A stretch of 64,000 bases of DNA. It comes from Colius striatus. Taxonomy: Eukaryota > Chordata > Aves > Coliiformes > Coliidae. The notes under the pieces are model-generated. The model did no database searches. It was not told the origin of the DNA and was given only the letters and a program-made list of their open reading frames with translations. This document shows positions 36,250-48,366 of the stretch, one piece after another (within the stretch, counting starts at the first letter, position 1; every line of letters begins with the position of its first letter). Made by a program: the position numbers and the translations under genes. The stretch covers positions 84,550,944 to 84,614,943 of the forward strand of contig NC_084759.1 in assembly GCF_028858725.1 (NCBI RefSeq), given 5' to 3'.

Positions 36250-36493
36250 CTGCTCCAGCAGCTGCCTCAGCCTGTGCAGCTGTGACTCCAGCTGTTTGTT
36301 GTGATCCTCCAGAATCTGCATTCTGGCCTCCAGACGGCCCTTGTGCTGGCGCAGCAGCTTGGCTTCGGCAATGAGCTCAGCATCCCGGGGGCTTTGTGGA
36401 GAAACTGGCATCATCTCTGGTGGGGACGGCAGTGGAGACAGTCCTTTGTGGTCATGCTGTTGCTTCAAACGGTCGTACTCTGCTTGCAAGTTT
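36250..36493 (-). CDS. DMD: Dystrophin exon 75 (244 bp), dystrobrevin-binding coiled coil
   Basis: Acceptor CTCCTCAACAG and donor GAGCAG|GTTAGT; length equals human exon 75. It encodes [12 protein letters not shown], a Pro/Ser-rich hinge ([18 protein letters not shown]), then the heptad-rich stretch [19 protein letters not shown] to [10 protein letters not shown]. The heptads form the second half of the dystrophin leucine-zipper region that dimerises with alpha-dystrobrevin in the sarcolemmal dystrophin complex. Differences from human as I recall it are E to D at HDHKG and T to V in MMPVS. Confidence 0.98.
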
Positions 36494-39400
36494 CTGTTGA
36501 GGAGTAACAAGGAGGTAAAAGCTTTATGAAAGCAAATAAACTACCCTCTGCATGGGGCAGTGAGAGGGGACCTCCTCTTGTGTGGTGGGATGTGTCTAAC
36601 TACTGTGGGGCAGAGGCTCATCTGCACCACCTGCCTTTCACTGCTGAATCCACATGCATGGAGGCTTACACCATTTGAACAGAGGTGATATAACAGGGAC
36701 CTGTGATGCAAGCATTGCCTAAAGGCTCTCTGCATCATCAGAATCCACAATTTATTCCCTCCTGGGGCACACAGTGCAGAAGGCTGGCAGGGTTCCAGAC
36801 ATCCTTCCGAAGCCTGGGTACAGTCTGTCCCAGCTTCCTGCTTTTATCCATCCTAGCAGAAGTCGAACTGCCTGTTCACTTCCATGCACGAACACACTCA
36901 AGGAGTAATTAGTGCTAAAAGAAGACTTTGAGTGATCAAAGAACTCCGCAAAAAATAATCAAAGTGGATGCCACCTGGCCAGCCTATCTGTTTTACAGAT
37001 GGGAAAGCTGAGACAGAAAGGTGGCCACGCAAAAAGTCAGAGCAAAACACAGAACTCAAAGAGTCCATTTGCAACTCCGCTGTCATCAGTTAAGTCACAT
37101 CACTTTCTTCCTGTTTTCAACTGCATTTCCAGCCTAGTTCTAAAATTACTAACCTAAGATGAAGAAAAGACAAATTAGTGAGCCAATCTGTTAAACTGCA
37201 CTGCACTACCTGTTGGGGCTCTAATTTCCACCTTCATTTGAACTGCCCTGTCTGGAGTCCTGCAGTCTGCTGTAATGTTATGACACTGGTAGGTTTATTC
37301 TTTTATTCCAGATAAAACTACAGTTTTATCCAGTAAAACATTACACAAAAATAGTAATGGAACTTCGTAGGCAAAGGAGGCTTAATAAACTGCACTGGGA
37401 TTTTGCTGCTATAATGTTCCTTCACAGTTTCCCAGAGGGGGCAAAACTGGCTCGACACTCTGGTAACTGCTTACTCATCACAAGCAGTGACCCAGATTTT
37501 ATTTTTTACAACTCACTTTCATTTGAGGTTGTGAGAACAGGCACTTTTTTTTGCCAGTTCTGCCTCCAAACCACAATACACGGTGACAGTTCAGTCTGGA
37601 AGCTTAATAGCACTTCAGAAACCTCCCAATAAACTTTATTAAGCTCTGAAACGTTTCTAAAGGTACGTTGCTGCGACGAGAACAAGAACTAAAGCAGTAT
37701 GCATCATTTCACAGGGAAAAGAAAGCAATACCAAGGACAAAGATAGGCTACTGACTGTTCTTCAAATGTACTTTTGCCCCTCAGCAACCATGAGGGACGT
37801 GTCCCAACCTGGGACTGTGGCACCATCCCCTTAGAACACAATCCCTAAGGGACATCTTGTTCTACATGAACAAGAAATTCCTCCTTTCTTATGCTTTAAA
37901 GGGTAAAAAAAAAAGGAGCAGGTCATTCTTATCTTCAAGTTGTTCAAAAATTCAAGCTATTTTCCTCTAGAATGCACAGAAATAGGGAAAACTATGGAGA
38001 GATTTTTTTTTTTTTCCAAAGAAAGTACTTTTTTAATATAATGTGATGTTTCAAGAGCATGAAAGTTATCTGGAAAAAAGAAAAAAGGGCTATACTGGGT
38101 GTTGCTTTCCACATGACTTAATGTCTTCTGATACTTGCAGCTGAATGAACTAGTGAATAATTAATAAAAATACAAAAGGGGATAGGAATGAGCACGACAA
38201 CAGTATCACATACGGTTTTACTGCACACTAAAGTTTATACAGGATTGATCATTAAGCCTGTTTCTCACAAAGTCTGTAAATAATGGTTATTGCAGCCCCA
38301 TGAGGAACTTCCCAGATGTATGATACCGACGGTGCTCTACAAAGAGTAGATTCAAAAGCTTGAAGTACTATAAAGTAAAAAGATAAAATATCACCCTAAG
38401 GGAAACTAAAGAAATGCACTTGGTCATACTTAAAACATAATCAGGTACCTTGGTACAAAGAAAACTGCAATTATTGCCTCAACTATCAAAATAGAGAAGT
38501 CCTTCCATGAACTATGGTATTGAAAAACAGGTGAGGACCAGGGTGTCATTCAGATTAAAATACCTTCATGCCTGATACAAAATAGTCAAAAACTCTGAAA
38601 GCCTACAGAGAAAAAAAATTGTAAAGGTTATTGAATATTTTCTGAGTTATGTCTGAATTTGTAAGTTCTGTAATTAAATAACAGTAATATTGTTGGAACA
38701 AAGGAATGGAATTTTGAAAGATGCATATGAGTTTGCTCAGAGCACTTACGTCACTGAGTTTCCTAGATGCACCTTTTCAGTCTAGCTACATAGTCCTTAG
38801 TCCAGAGAATTAAGACTCATAGCAACTGCTTCTGAGAGCCCTAAGAGCGGAGTGTAGATGATCAATAACACTATAATAACTGGAATCTAAATATATGGGA
38901 ATAAAGACTTGTATTAAGATAGGGGAAGACCCCTGAACATTAAAAAATAATTCAAAACCTACTGGTTTTAAGCTGTTGCAGTAAAAAGGGGTTGCTGCTG
39001 CAAGCCAGGCAGCCAAGGCCCTGCCCACAGTCCTCAGTGTAAAGCCTCTATGTCCCAAAGAACAGCGTGCTCTGACATTCTCAGCATAAAATGGTACATA
39101 AGAGAAATGAGTGATAAAAGCACAATTCTGTCTAAATTAATGCAGCTGAGCAAGCATGAGCAGTACTGGGAAACCTAGTCTCCCTCCATTGTAGCTCAGG
39201 CTGAATGACTTTTATATCTGGCTGTCACAAAGTTGCTGCATCTTCTGACCACTGGGAAAACATATTCTACTTCAGTAAGAGAAATATCCAAAGATAACCC
39301 CCATATATTCCATTTACTATGCCTGCACCTATTTGAAGCATTCATGAAGAAAAATAACAGAGGAAGCATGCAATGTAACCTTGATTGATGCAACTGTAGA

Positions 39401-42400
39401 GAGTGGTGTAGTTAAGAGCTCGTTTTATTAATCACATCTATCACTGCAGCATTAATTGCCTCGTTCCTAGTGGACCCAATTTGCTGAGTGGTCCTCTCAG
39501 AGGCAACTGAGAACTTTTGAATTTGTGTTATTTTTCACTTCCCTACAGAAAATCGGTGGTCTCAAGAAATGGACAAAGCCAGTAACTGAGTCACCTACCC
39601 CTGTCCCTCACCTAGAGTGCCAGTGTTTACTCAGGAAGCTTCACACCTGAAGATCTAGTTCTCCTTCAATGCCAAAATAAATACCAAAAGGAGCCACAGC
39701 ACATTTAGAAATGCATCACTTTCTCATTATTGGCAACTACACAGAAGGACCTTATTTGAGGAGGCCACTCATCAGTCTTCAGATCTGAAGAAACAACGTG
39801 GCTGCACAGAAACAGGGCAGCTTTCAGATTTGGAGTATTAGTGCTTCTCCAGTGGCACACAGCCCACTGTACTCCCAGGGCAAGTCCGGAAAGCAAAGGA
39901 ACGGGGAATAGCTCCAGCTGGAGAACTCATTTACTAAGTTCTTATTATGGTACAGCCAGGAGCTGGGAGGAAAACAGGAGAATGTGACAGAAGTCTCCCT
40001 GAAATACTAGGAAATACTGAAATATTAGGAAATGTTCACTTTCTTTAGTCATTAAAATAACATGAAATTATCTGAATTCTTTGCAAAATGTTGTGAGTCT
40101 GTCATTGCACAATGGCATGCTTTCTATTTAATGCTAGTACAGTATATCCTAGTCAGTTTAATCCATCCTGCAGCATAACCCACGTAACGTACTGCTTCAG
40201 ATGGACACAAGAAACCTGTCTTCCCTGTTTCTGAAATCTATTCACTTTTAAGGAAGTTTCAAAATGTTTTTGGGACAGTTTTAATAATTGTGCTTTTCTC
40301 TTACATCATGATATAGGATTACTTTATAACTACAGAATAACATAAGGCACGGTCTTACCACAATATTCTACATGACGTAAAACTCAGTACGAATCTGAAG
40401 GTCTAATACTCAAATGAAACATTTTCACCAATTGAAAATACTCTCTACAATGCTCACATTTTAGCAAATATAAATTATTTAACAGGCAAATTTTAGCTAT
40501 GAATTATTTAAGGAAGTTATATTTGCGAGCCACAAAAGTACCAAGGTCTCAAAATGCTAGCAGATAAATAATGAACATCTAACAAGAGGTCCTTGGAATA
40601 GAAAAAAAAACTGAGTGAGAACTGCATCACTGCTCTGTTAGTTTGTAAGTCATAAAATATATTTCAGAAGAATTCTAAACAGGCAACAGATCTTTTTAAA
40701 CAGGCCAAAAAGAAAAACCTCAGAATTACAGTTTCAAAGAATCTTTTTCCTTTATGTAACAAGTCATGGACATATTTGGAGACTGATAACTGCAGCTGAA
40801 AACCAAATGGAGGTCAGAATTTATTAAACAGCTCAAAAGAGTCAAAGAAAAAGTCAAAATATGAAGCAAAGAAGAAGATGGGCTTTTCTGAAAAAACAGG
40901 AAACTGTGGAGAGCAGAAGAAAAAGAGAAATGACAAGATGTTTTGAATATCGTAGTATTGCTTCTTATTGGTGCTCGATGCAGCTTTTTCAAGAGCTGCT
41001 GTGAAGCGATTGCATGTGCTGACTCTAACTGTAAACTAACCCAAGACACAGCGGAGAGAGCTAAATTTTCCTTGTCAAAACCCATCAGAAGCGTATGTAA
41101 CAAAAGTCATGTCAACACAAGCAGGAAAAGGATGACTGTTTATCCGACACTTTCAGCTGCCCGGCCACTTGCCTTCCCGAGCATAAACACCACATCCAGC
41201 TTTGCACCCTCAAGGAGACGCGTTCCAGCAACAAGATCTGAGCTATTTACAATGGAAATGAAACAATTCAGGTGCTTTAAGGCTGGGCTGAGGAGAGGGA
41301 GGTCACAATGTGATTTGCATCATGTTCAGCTCATTTCCAAGCAACAGATTCATTGAATCTTTATGCTGCAGCAACAAACAATGTTTACCTGAAGGGCATT
41401 TTTAGGATCAGTGTGGGAAAGAATAGACGCTCATCCACCGGAAATGTGTTCACTCAAGGAATTAGGCCCCTGGTTGTTGGTTACCTTTGGCAACAAACAA
41501 AAGTGGCTTGCACAAACTCCAAGGGAGAGAAAAGACTAGAAAACAGAAATCGAAAGAGACAAGACTGTTCTTTCAAGGTAGGTAAAAGTTATATGAATGG
41601 CCCCTGACTGATCCTGTCTGAATGGCTTATTTTTCTGAACAAGAAACAGAGTTTCCTCCATAACATAATAGTTATCTATCAGTGACAAGTTACTGTGAGA
41701 ACAAGAACTTGTTCATCTTTGAGTATCCCCCTCACATTTTAAGAACAGGTTATTTATAGCAGTTTGCAGAGACAAAAGTCATGATTTTGTCATAATCAAT
41801 GAAAATCACAGGAGTGTGACCTCCACACTGCCCTACAGAAACAGATCTCTTTGCGGCATTGAGACTTGAAGCATCCACAAAAGGTGAGGCTGCTTGTGGA
41901 GGCATCCTGTCCAAAATTGTGCCTCCAGCAGTACTTCTAAGAAAACAACAGACCATAACCAAGCTTACAGTCTACAGCTCTAGTTTAATCCAGGACTGGC
42001 AACTTCAAAACAAGTACTTTTAAGGTGTATTTCCTGCCAGAGATATTTTAATGTGCTATTCCTCATTAATAGTTGTTATATTAAATAGAGCTCAAACTGA
42101 AATTTAGGACATAAACCCTGAAAAGGAATTTTTTAGCCTATTTAGCTATCCTGCTCCATGTTATATTAGCTTTCATGTACCACCTTTCTAATCTAAAACT
42201 AGGCCACTTTAAAAGCCATTCTCCTTTGTGGTGGGCAGATTGTTTTGTATATAGACAGAAAAGCATGACTTTTTTTTTTTCTCCTGTGATTCACTACCTC
42301 ATGCTGTTTAAGAAAATAACATTCCTCCTCTGAAAACTAAGCTATCTTATATTGTACTAGTTACCCAATATTGTTTAACTACAGAAGTCCTCAAAATGCA

Positions 42401-43750
42401 AAATATGATGGCTTATTTCAAAACACTCATTTTCCTCCACTTTGAAAAGTACTTGGCCTTTATATACTATGTAGTAGGAAGTCTGGGGTTTGTTTCAAAC
42501 ACCTTGCTGCCATTCCATAAGCAATAGGTTTGTTTACTACAACTTTCTGTGTGAAACACTTTCCTCATCCTTGATGCCTACAGATCCTCTACATTCCCAC
42601 AAATCCTCCTGATAAGCGGTGTGTGATGGAGCCACTGTAATTGATTAGTACCATCAAAAGAAGACTTATGTATGGAGAGAAGATCTATGACACTGCCAAC
42701 TCTTGCATTATTTTTCTTGACATGACTAAGGTGAATGATTACCACATTAAACCCTCAATGTAAACAAAAGTACCTAGCTCTTAAAGAAGAAAAAAGGGTA
42801 TGAAAAACGCCAATAGACTCTACCTTAAGGCCTGAGGATAACAGAAGGTAAACAAAAAAGGTGGTGTAGATCTAAATGATTTTTATCTTACAGTCTGATT
42901 CTGGTAGTTCATGGTTGCAATTACCAATCTGTCAAGGTTGTGATCTACCACTTTCTATGCTGATGGCTCAAGACTCTAGAGTACCACAGAAAAACGATTG
43001 CAGTGTTGTAATACGGCAAGAATACTGTAAGGAGTTTTCTTGTGATTAATGAAGGTAGCTTCAGTTAAACTTCAAATTAAAAGTAGTAAATGGCACTTGG
43101 TACTGAAAGGCTGAAGAAATGACAACAAACACCACCAAACAGAAAGAAAAGAGGATACAAATTTTAACCACTATGAAAACCCTCATTTGTTGAAGAAAAT
43201 GCAACTTGATAACACATTTTATTCTTTAAAATTCTACCAAAGGGAATTCCATCTAACCATATGGTACATTATTTTTTCACAGACTCTTTACTTCGAGTAA
43301 AGTGAGATAATTTCAAAACCACATGTATCCCAGTGGCCAATCTTTTTGAGATTAGCCTGTCATTCCAAGAACTTTCACCTTCCTTTTCCAGAAAATGCTG
43401 CAGAAACCTGCCACCTTTCCCTCATGTAACAGCAAAATACAGTAACACCGGTAAAAAGCTTGTTACTATAATGGAAATAAAGGAAGCAGTGGAGTAGAAG
43501 GAAATATCATGAAAAGCAGCAAGCAGAGCTTTTCACAGGTGGTGCCACAAGTATTAGGTGAGCCATGTGTCTCTTTGAAGCTTACCATTTTGAAGGTTTT
43601 GTGAAAGAAACTGCACTGACTCATCACCACACTGGAAGTAGGAATGAGTCAATGACGATTTGATGTCAACCCCATTGCTTACATACAGAAAGCTTTTGCT
43701 TGCTCCGCAGCATGTACCCGAGGGCTGCACCAGCTGGCAGCACAACTCAC
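36494..43750 (-). other. DMD: DMD intron 74
   Basis: 7.3 kb. It holds a MIR-like core SINE at 36985-37070. Otherwise there are A/T homopolymers (for example 38005-38018) and unique-looking sequence with no CR1. The open frame at 40943-41356 on the plus strand has no recognisable product and no splice context. Confidence 0.93.
36985..37070 (+). mobile_element. MIR-like CORE-SINE relic
   Basis: CTGTTTTACAGATGGGAAAG followed by CTGAGACAGAAAGGT, then AAAAAGTCAGAGC and ACAGAACTCAAAGAGTCC, is collinear with the MIR/CORE-SINE core and its right part, which contains CAGATGRGGAAACTGAGGC and GTCACACAGC-type blocks. The match is partial, as expected for an element older than the amniote radiation. It is antisense to dystrophin in intron 74. 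Confidence 0.6.
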
Positions 43751-43909
43751 CTGTTTTCCTCCTCCAGGTCTGCGAGGATTCTCTCCAGTTCTCCTCTTTC
43801 CTCAGTCTCCAGAGAAATCAGGATCTGAGCAGGGCTTCGGGGCTGGCTCAGGGGGGACTCCTGGTTCAGACTTTGGCAGTAGTGCTGGATTAACAAGTGT
43901 TCATCATCA
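43751..43909 (-). CDS. DMD: Dystrophin exon 74 (159 bp), syntrophin-binding and zipper start
   Basis: Acceptor TTTTCCAG at 43910 and donor AACAG|GTGAGT; length equals human exon 74. It encodes [20 protein letters not shown], then [19 protein letters not shown] and [13 protein letters not shown], with the split Arg codon closing on exon 75. The first half belongs to the alternatively spliced syntrophin-binding segment; the second half begins the heptad repeats of the dystrobrevin-binding coiled coil. Exons 71-74 are known alternatively spliced cassettes in mammals. At 159 bp (53 codons) this exon can be skipped in frame. Confidence 0.98.
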
Positions 43910-46888
43910 CTGGAAAACAGAGAAGGACGAAACAGGCTGTTCCTTTTCTCATTTTTAACTTTGCAGTGAATATGAGGAGACGATTCATTCCTAGTCTGTC
44001 ATTTCTTACAAAGAGATTTACTGAATTCTTTGTAAGGAACAGCAATGTACCTTAAAGCAAAATAAGCTGTTTCACTTAGTATCTGACAATATTCCTTCTC
44101 CACAGTCTACATCTCTTCCCCTTTGCTTTTCAGACACTTGAAGCTGAGTTTTGCCACAGTTGACAACCTCATCTTTCCCCTTTTGCCCAACTTCAATTAG
44201 GAATTTGCTTGAGAGAAAAGACCATCTGCTGCTGCCTGATCTGTGCTGTGCAAGTGTCATTCAAGGAAAGGTAACACATTTATTTTTACACCTACAAACT
44301 CTCCTTATGTAATAAAGGTGTCCTCTATTTTTTCTCTATAAAATTTTAAATTTGATAAAATAAAAAAAACATCATTAACTTAATCTAATGAAATTGTGCT
44401 GTTTTTCACCGAGTTTGTTTACATTAAAGAAAAAATTACAAGTGATGTATGCCGTCTGAATACAAGCATACATTTAATACATATGACCTCTTCCTTTATT
44501 TCTATTGCTTGGAAGAGAAAAGCAAACCCAGTTCTAAAGACCTTGACCACCTCCCAGAATTACATAGGTGGTTTCAGTGCCAAGGAGATGCATCCAGGCC
44601 CTAAGCTGTGCAGCTAACACCAGCAGTAACTGTGAGAATGAAAAGTTTCAATTGACACTGAAAGGTCAAGAACAGAAAAAAAGGACACTGCTGCTGGCAA
44701 TCTTGTTTTTCTGGTAGTACTTACTACATAAAAACAATTCAGTCTAGTTTTTCTTTTTTTCAGTTATGTTTGTAATTCAGAATTTTACAGGAATTTTAAA
44801 TAGCTGTTATTGTTAAAAAATTAAATTTTCCTTATTTCCCTTTTGTTCCTGGAAGTGTTAATGAGGTCTTATTATAGACAGCAGGAGCGCTAAGGCAATG
44901 TAGAGCACATTAGCACTGTTCATAAAGTAGAAATATTAATTTTTCAAAAAAGGCATCCTTTCCTTTTTTTAAAGAAAATTTTGAAGACTTGCCAGTTCCT
45001 AACTTTGTACTTTTCATGAAATGTTTCACCTGTGGTTTCCTTCAAACAACTGCTTTGCATTTTTTAATATCCTTACACTTCTTAAGTGAATTAAGAGTGA
45101 AAAAATGACGTAATTATTGCAATATACCACTTTTCATGAGATACTTCTTTTGGTGTGATTTTCAGTCTGCACCTATTTTGCATATGTAATTGCAATGACA
45201 CTATGTATTGAAACATTTTGTGGTATGCATATACAATTTATTATACTCTTATGCTTGATTATACACTTATACTACCATATATATTATAATATATGATTTT
45301 ATATATTATACTCTTCATTTCCCTCATTCCCAGTCTCCAGCTATTGTTCTAACTGCAATTATAATCCAGATAATCCAAAATCCATAAGAATGTCAACAAA
45401 TAATACTTAAGCATAATCTGCCAAAAAATTATGAAAGAATTACAGTTATGAATTCATGGTGAGTTTTTATTTCAATGCAATCTGTATCTGGATTATGTTT
45501 CTTTCAAAATTCAGAAGCTACACAGATGTATTTTATTTTTAATAGCAAAAAATTGGATAGTCAATGTTTAACTTACTGAATCATATTAATACAACTTTTA
45601 ATTAACCAAAAAGTGAATTGAACAGTAAAATCAAAATGTAATTCAAAAGGTACTACTTACATATTATTTTGTGACTAAGGACAATGAAATCTTTCAGTGA
45701 AACTATACTGACATTACATATGTATTGGTTTTGAGGTGTCATTTTAACATTCTCCTTTCTGAACCAATATATTAAAACAGTGTACTTGACTGTACTACTT
45801 TGAAACTAAGAAACAGCTTTATTACTGTTCAAGAACATCTCCCGGGCTCACAATCAATCTTATAAAACACTAATGATATGGAATCTCAGTTGAAGTGAAT
45901 GAAAACTCGTCTGTACTTTCAAAAAACAGTAAAAATTTAGTAAAAAGAAGATTATGTCTGAATTTTCAAAAATGTCAACCCCTTGAACTGAGGTAAGAAT
46001 AAGATTATGTAGAACAGATAAAAAAAATTTATAAAAGATAGTATCTGACTTTTTAAATATTTGATAGATTCAGAATCTGTGCTAAGGCTTCTCCTAGTCA
46101 GTTAGTTAACTAAGACCAAATTTTCTACACAACGTCTTACCGTGCTTCTATCCTGTTTTCAGAAACATTACCAGCAGTTAGCTTTCTAGCTCTAGGTCCT
46201 TTCATTCAGACAAAAAAACAAAATCAAGAAAATCATGAGAGGAGAAATATATCATCACCTCAGAAAATCACAAAAAGGTCTCAGTGTCACTAGTTTTTAA
46301 AATTAGAACTTTTATTTATGAGTTTACATTTCAAATAGTTCAATGAATGCTTGTCAGCAATCTATTCAACTTGATTTATACTATTTCATGGCAAGAATGA
46401 GTCCCTCTTGACTTATACTTGCAACGTATTTTGGGTAATCATACACCAAAGATCTGTTTAACCCTAGTACCTTTTGAACCTTTGGAACAACACTTTACCA
46501 CAAGAGCAATTTAGCCATGCTTAAGTTTGCACTACCGACACCTTGCACTACAGAACTCTTCTGGGTTATCTGCTTAAAACACATCAGATGATGAATATTT
46601 TTTCCAATTAACATTAGAACTGTTTCCTTTTTTAAAATAAATCAGTAATTTTGATTTTGAAGGTATCAATCATTTGTTGCATAAATGTAATATTACGCTA
46701 CAAGGCATAAATCTAGACACTATTACACAAATTGAAAGAATGTGAGTTCATTATGAAATTGAAAAAGATGTGGTACAGGGCCATGCAAATTCAGCACTAC
46801 CGAATTTCATTGCAAGTTAATAACCTTTCCAAGAAAACACATGCAAAAATATCAACATAGTAAAAAACTACTAAAATTGCCTACTTAC
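43910..46888 (-). other. DMD: DMD intron 73
   Basis: 3.0 kb and strongly AT-rich, with an ATATATTATAATATATG-type patch at about 45276-45312. No transposable element or other feature is recognised. Confidence 0.93.
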
Positions 46889-46954
46889 ATGCTCTCATTA
46901 GGTGAAATACTGTCATTTAGATAAGAACCATTCGTGTTCTCCATTTCTGCTAGC
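46889..46954 (-). CDS. DMD: Dystrophin exon 73 (66 bp)
   Basis: Acceptor TTTTTCTACAG and donor GAGCAT|GTAAGT; length equals human exon 73. It encodes LAEMENTNGSYLNDSISPNE and Ser, with the final Ile codon split to exon 74. One change from human as I recall it (S to T in ENTNG). It lies in the alternatively spliced syntrophin-binding segment, and 66 bp means skipping keeps frame. Confidence 0.98.
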
Positions 46955-48300
46955 CTGTAGAAAAAGAAACACCACTCATTAACATCAGCTGTGTTTTCCA
47001 GAAACTTCATTTGCTCTAACATTCCTGAAAGAATTAAAGTGCATGATATTTTTGACGATTTAGAGAATCTGGAACTGAAATTAATTCACACTCACTGTTA
47101 TTACTGAAAAGTTTTGCAATACGCTATTGCAAAGGATTGTTTATTTGTTACAATAACCTGGCTAAACTCACTTCTAAGTTTTCAACCCTTCCTCTGTTGT
47201 TACATTCCATTCCCGATGATTAATTAATTCCACCATCAAAGAAAGACTTCAAGATGCCAGGGGACTACAAAAATTGCTTTGTATCTGGCAATGTCATCAT
47301 CAGAACTGTAACAATCAGTCATTTCTCATTGGTTTTCAACACTCAGCCCCTCCAAAACATCCTGCATAATTCAGAAATACCTCTCCTGATTGAGTGGTTT
47401 CAGGGTACAGAAAAAGGAGATTGGAATAACTCTTTCTTTCACATTATCTCAATCCTAACATAATTGCTTGCCTGGTGGAAAAAGACATTTTCATATTTGT
47501 GCAATTAACCTACTTTTTTATTTTAAGAGCAGTATAAAAACTGAAAAGTGAACTAAAGTAGCGATGTACCACTATTTTAGTCTTCCAAATCAAGGAAAAA
47601 ACCTGTTTGTAGTATTGTAGGAGGAGAACTAACATTTAAACGACACTTAAGATTCGTGTAGAGTTTGGAGGTTTCTGCTTTTCTGATCTGTACAATTTCA
47701 CTAGGGTCCATATTATAAATCAAAACCTTAGAATCATATAATGGTTTGGATTGGATGGGACCTTTAAAGATCATCTGAACCAATCCCTGTGCTGTGAGTA
47801 AGGAAAATCTTTCAAATAGATGAGGTTTGTTCAGAGCACATTCAACCCAAACTTGAATGTTCCCAGGGATGGGGCATCTACCACCTCTCTAAGGCAACTT
47901 GTCTCAGCATTTCACCACCATCCTCATCGTAAAAAATGTCTTCCTTATGTCTAGTCTGAATCTGTCCTCTTTTAATTTCAAACCACTACCCCTTGTCCTA
48001 TCGCAACAGGCCATGCTAAAAAGACAGTAATCTTAGTGCACAGTTTAACAGAGACCCCAACACAGGACCTAAAGGCCACTGCTGACCACACAGGCGCTCT
48101 GGCATGCAAGTTAGTTGGCAGGCTGGTTAGTAGCAACCACAGGTGATGCTTTGCATCCTAGAACCTGGAAGGCAAAACCCCAAATGCTATGTTTCTTTAC
48201 AAGGTGCTCAGGTAGCTGCTAGCCTTTGGGATTATTATATTTTTTTTTTCCAAATGATTCTTTAGAGAAAGATCTGCCTAACATCCAGCTGGTCTCATAC
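46955..48300 (-). other. DMD: DMD intron 72
   Basis: 1.3 kb. It contains one old CR1 fragment (47730-48016), which ends about 285 bp downstream of the exon 72 donor. Nothing else is recognised. Confidence 0.93.
47730..48016 (-). mobile_element. CR1 LINE, diverged 3' fragment
   Basis: TAGAATCATATAATGGTTTG and TGGGACCTTTAAAGATCATC mark the terminal region. The block ending CCCCTTGTCCTATCGCAACA is the counterpart of the CTTGTCCTATC motif seen in the other CR1 copies. It is the most diverged CR1 of the window. It lies in intron 72, sense to dystrophin. Confidence 0.88.
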
Positions 48301-48366
48301 CTGCTAGCATAATGTTCAATGCGTGAATGAGTATCATCGTGTGAAAGCTGAGGGGACGAGGCAGGC
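48301..48366 (-). CDS. DMD: Dystrophin exon 72 (66 bp)
   Basis: Acceptor TGCCTTATAG and donor AGCAG|GTATGA; length equals human exon 72. After the split Ala it encodes PASSPQLSHDDTHSRIEHYA and Ser, with the Arg split into exon 73. No residue differs from human as I recall it. In-frame cassette. Confidence 0.98.

Noticed and set aside
40943..41356. 137-codon plus-strand open frame in intron 74
   Set aside because: No recognised domain, no splice or promoter context, antisense to dystrophin; length within chance expectation for 64 kb.
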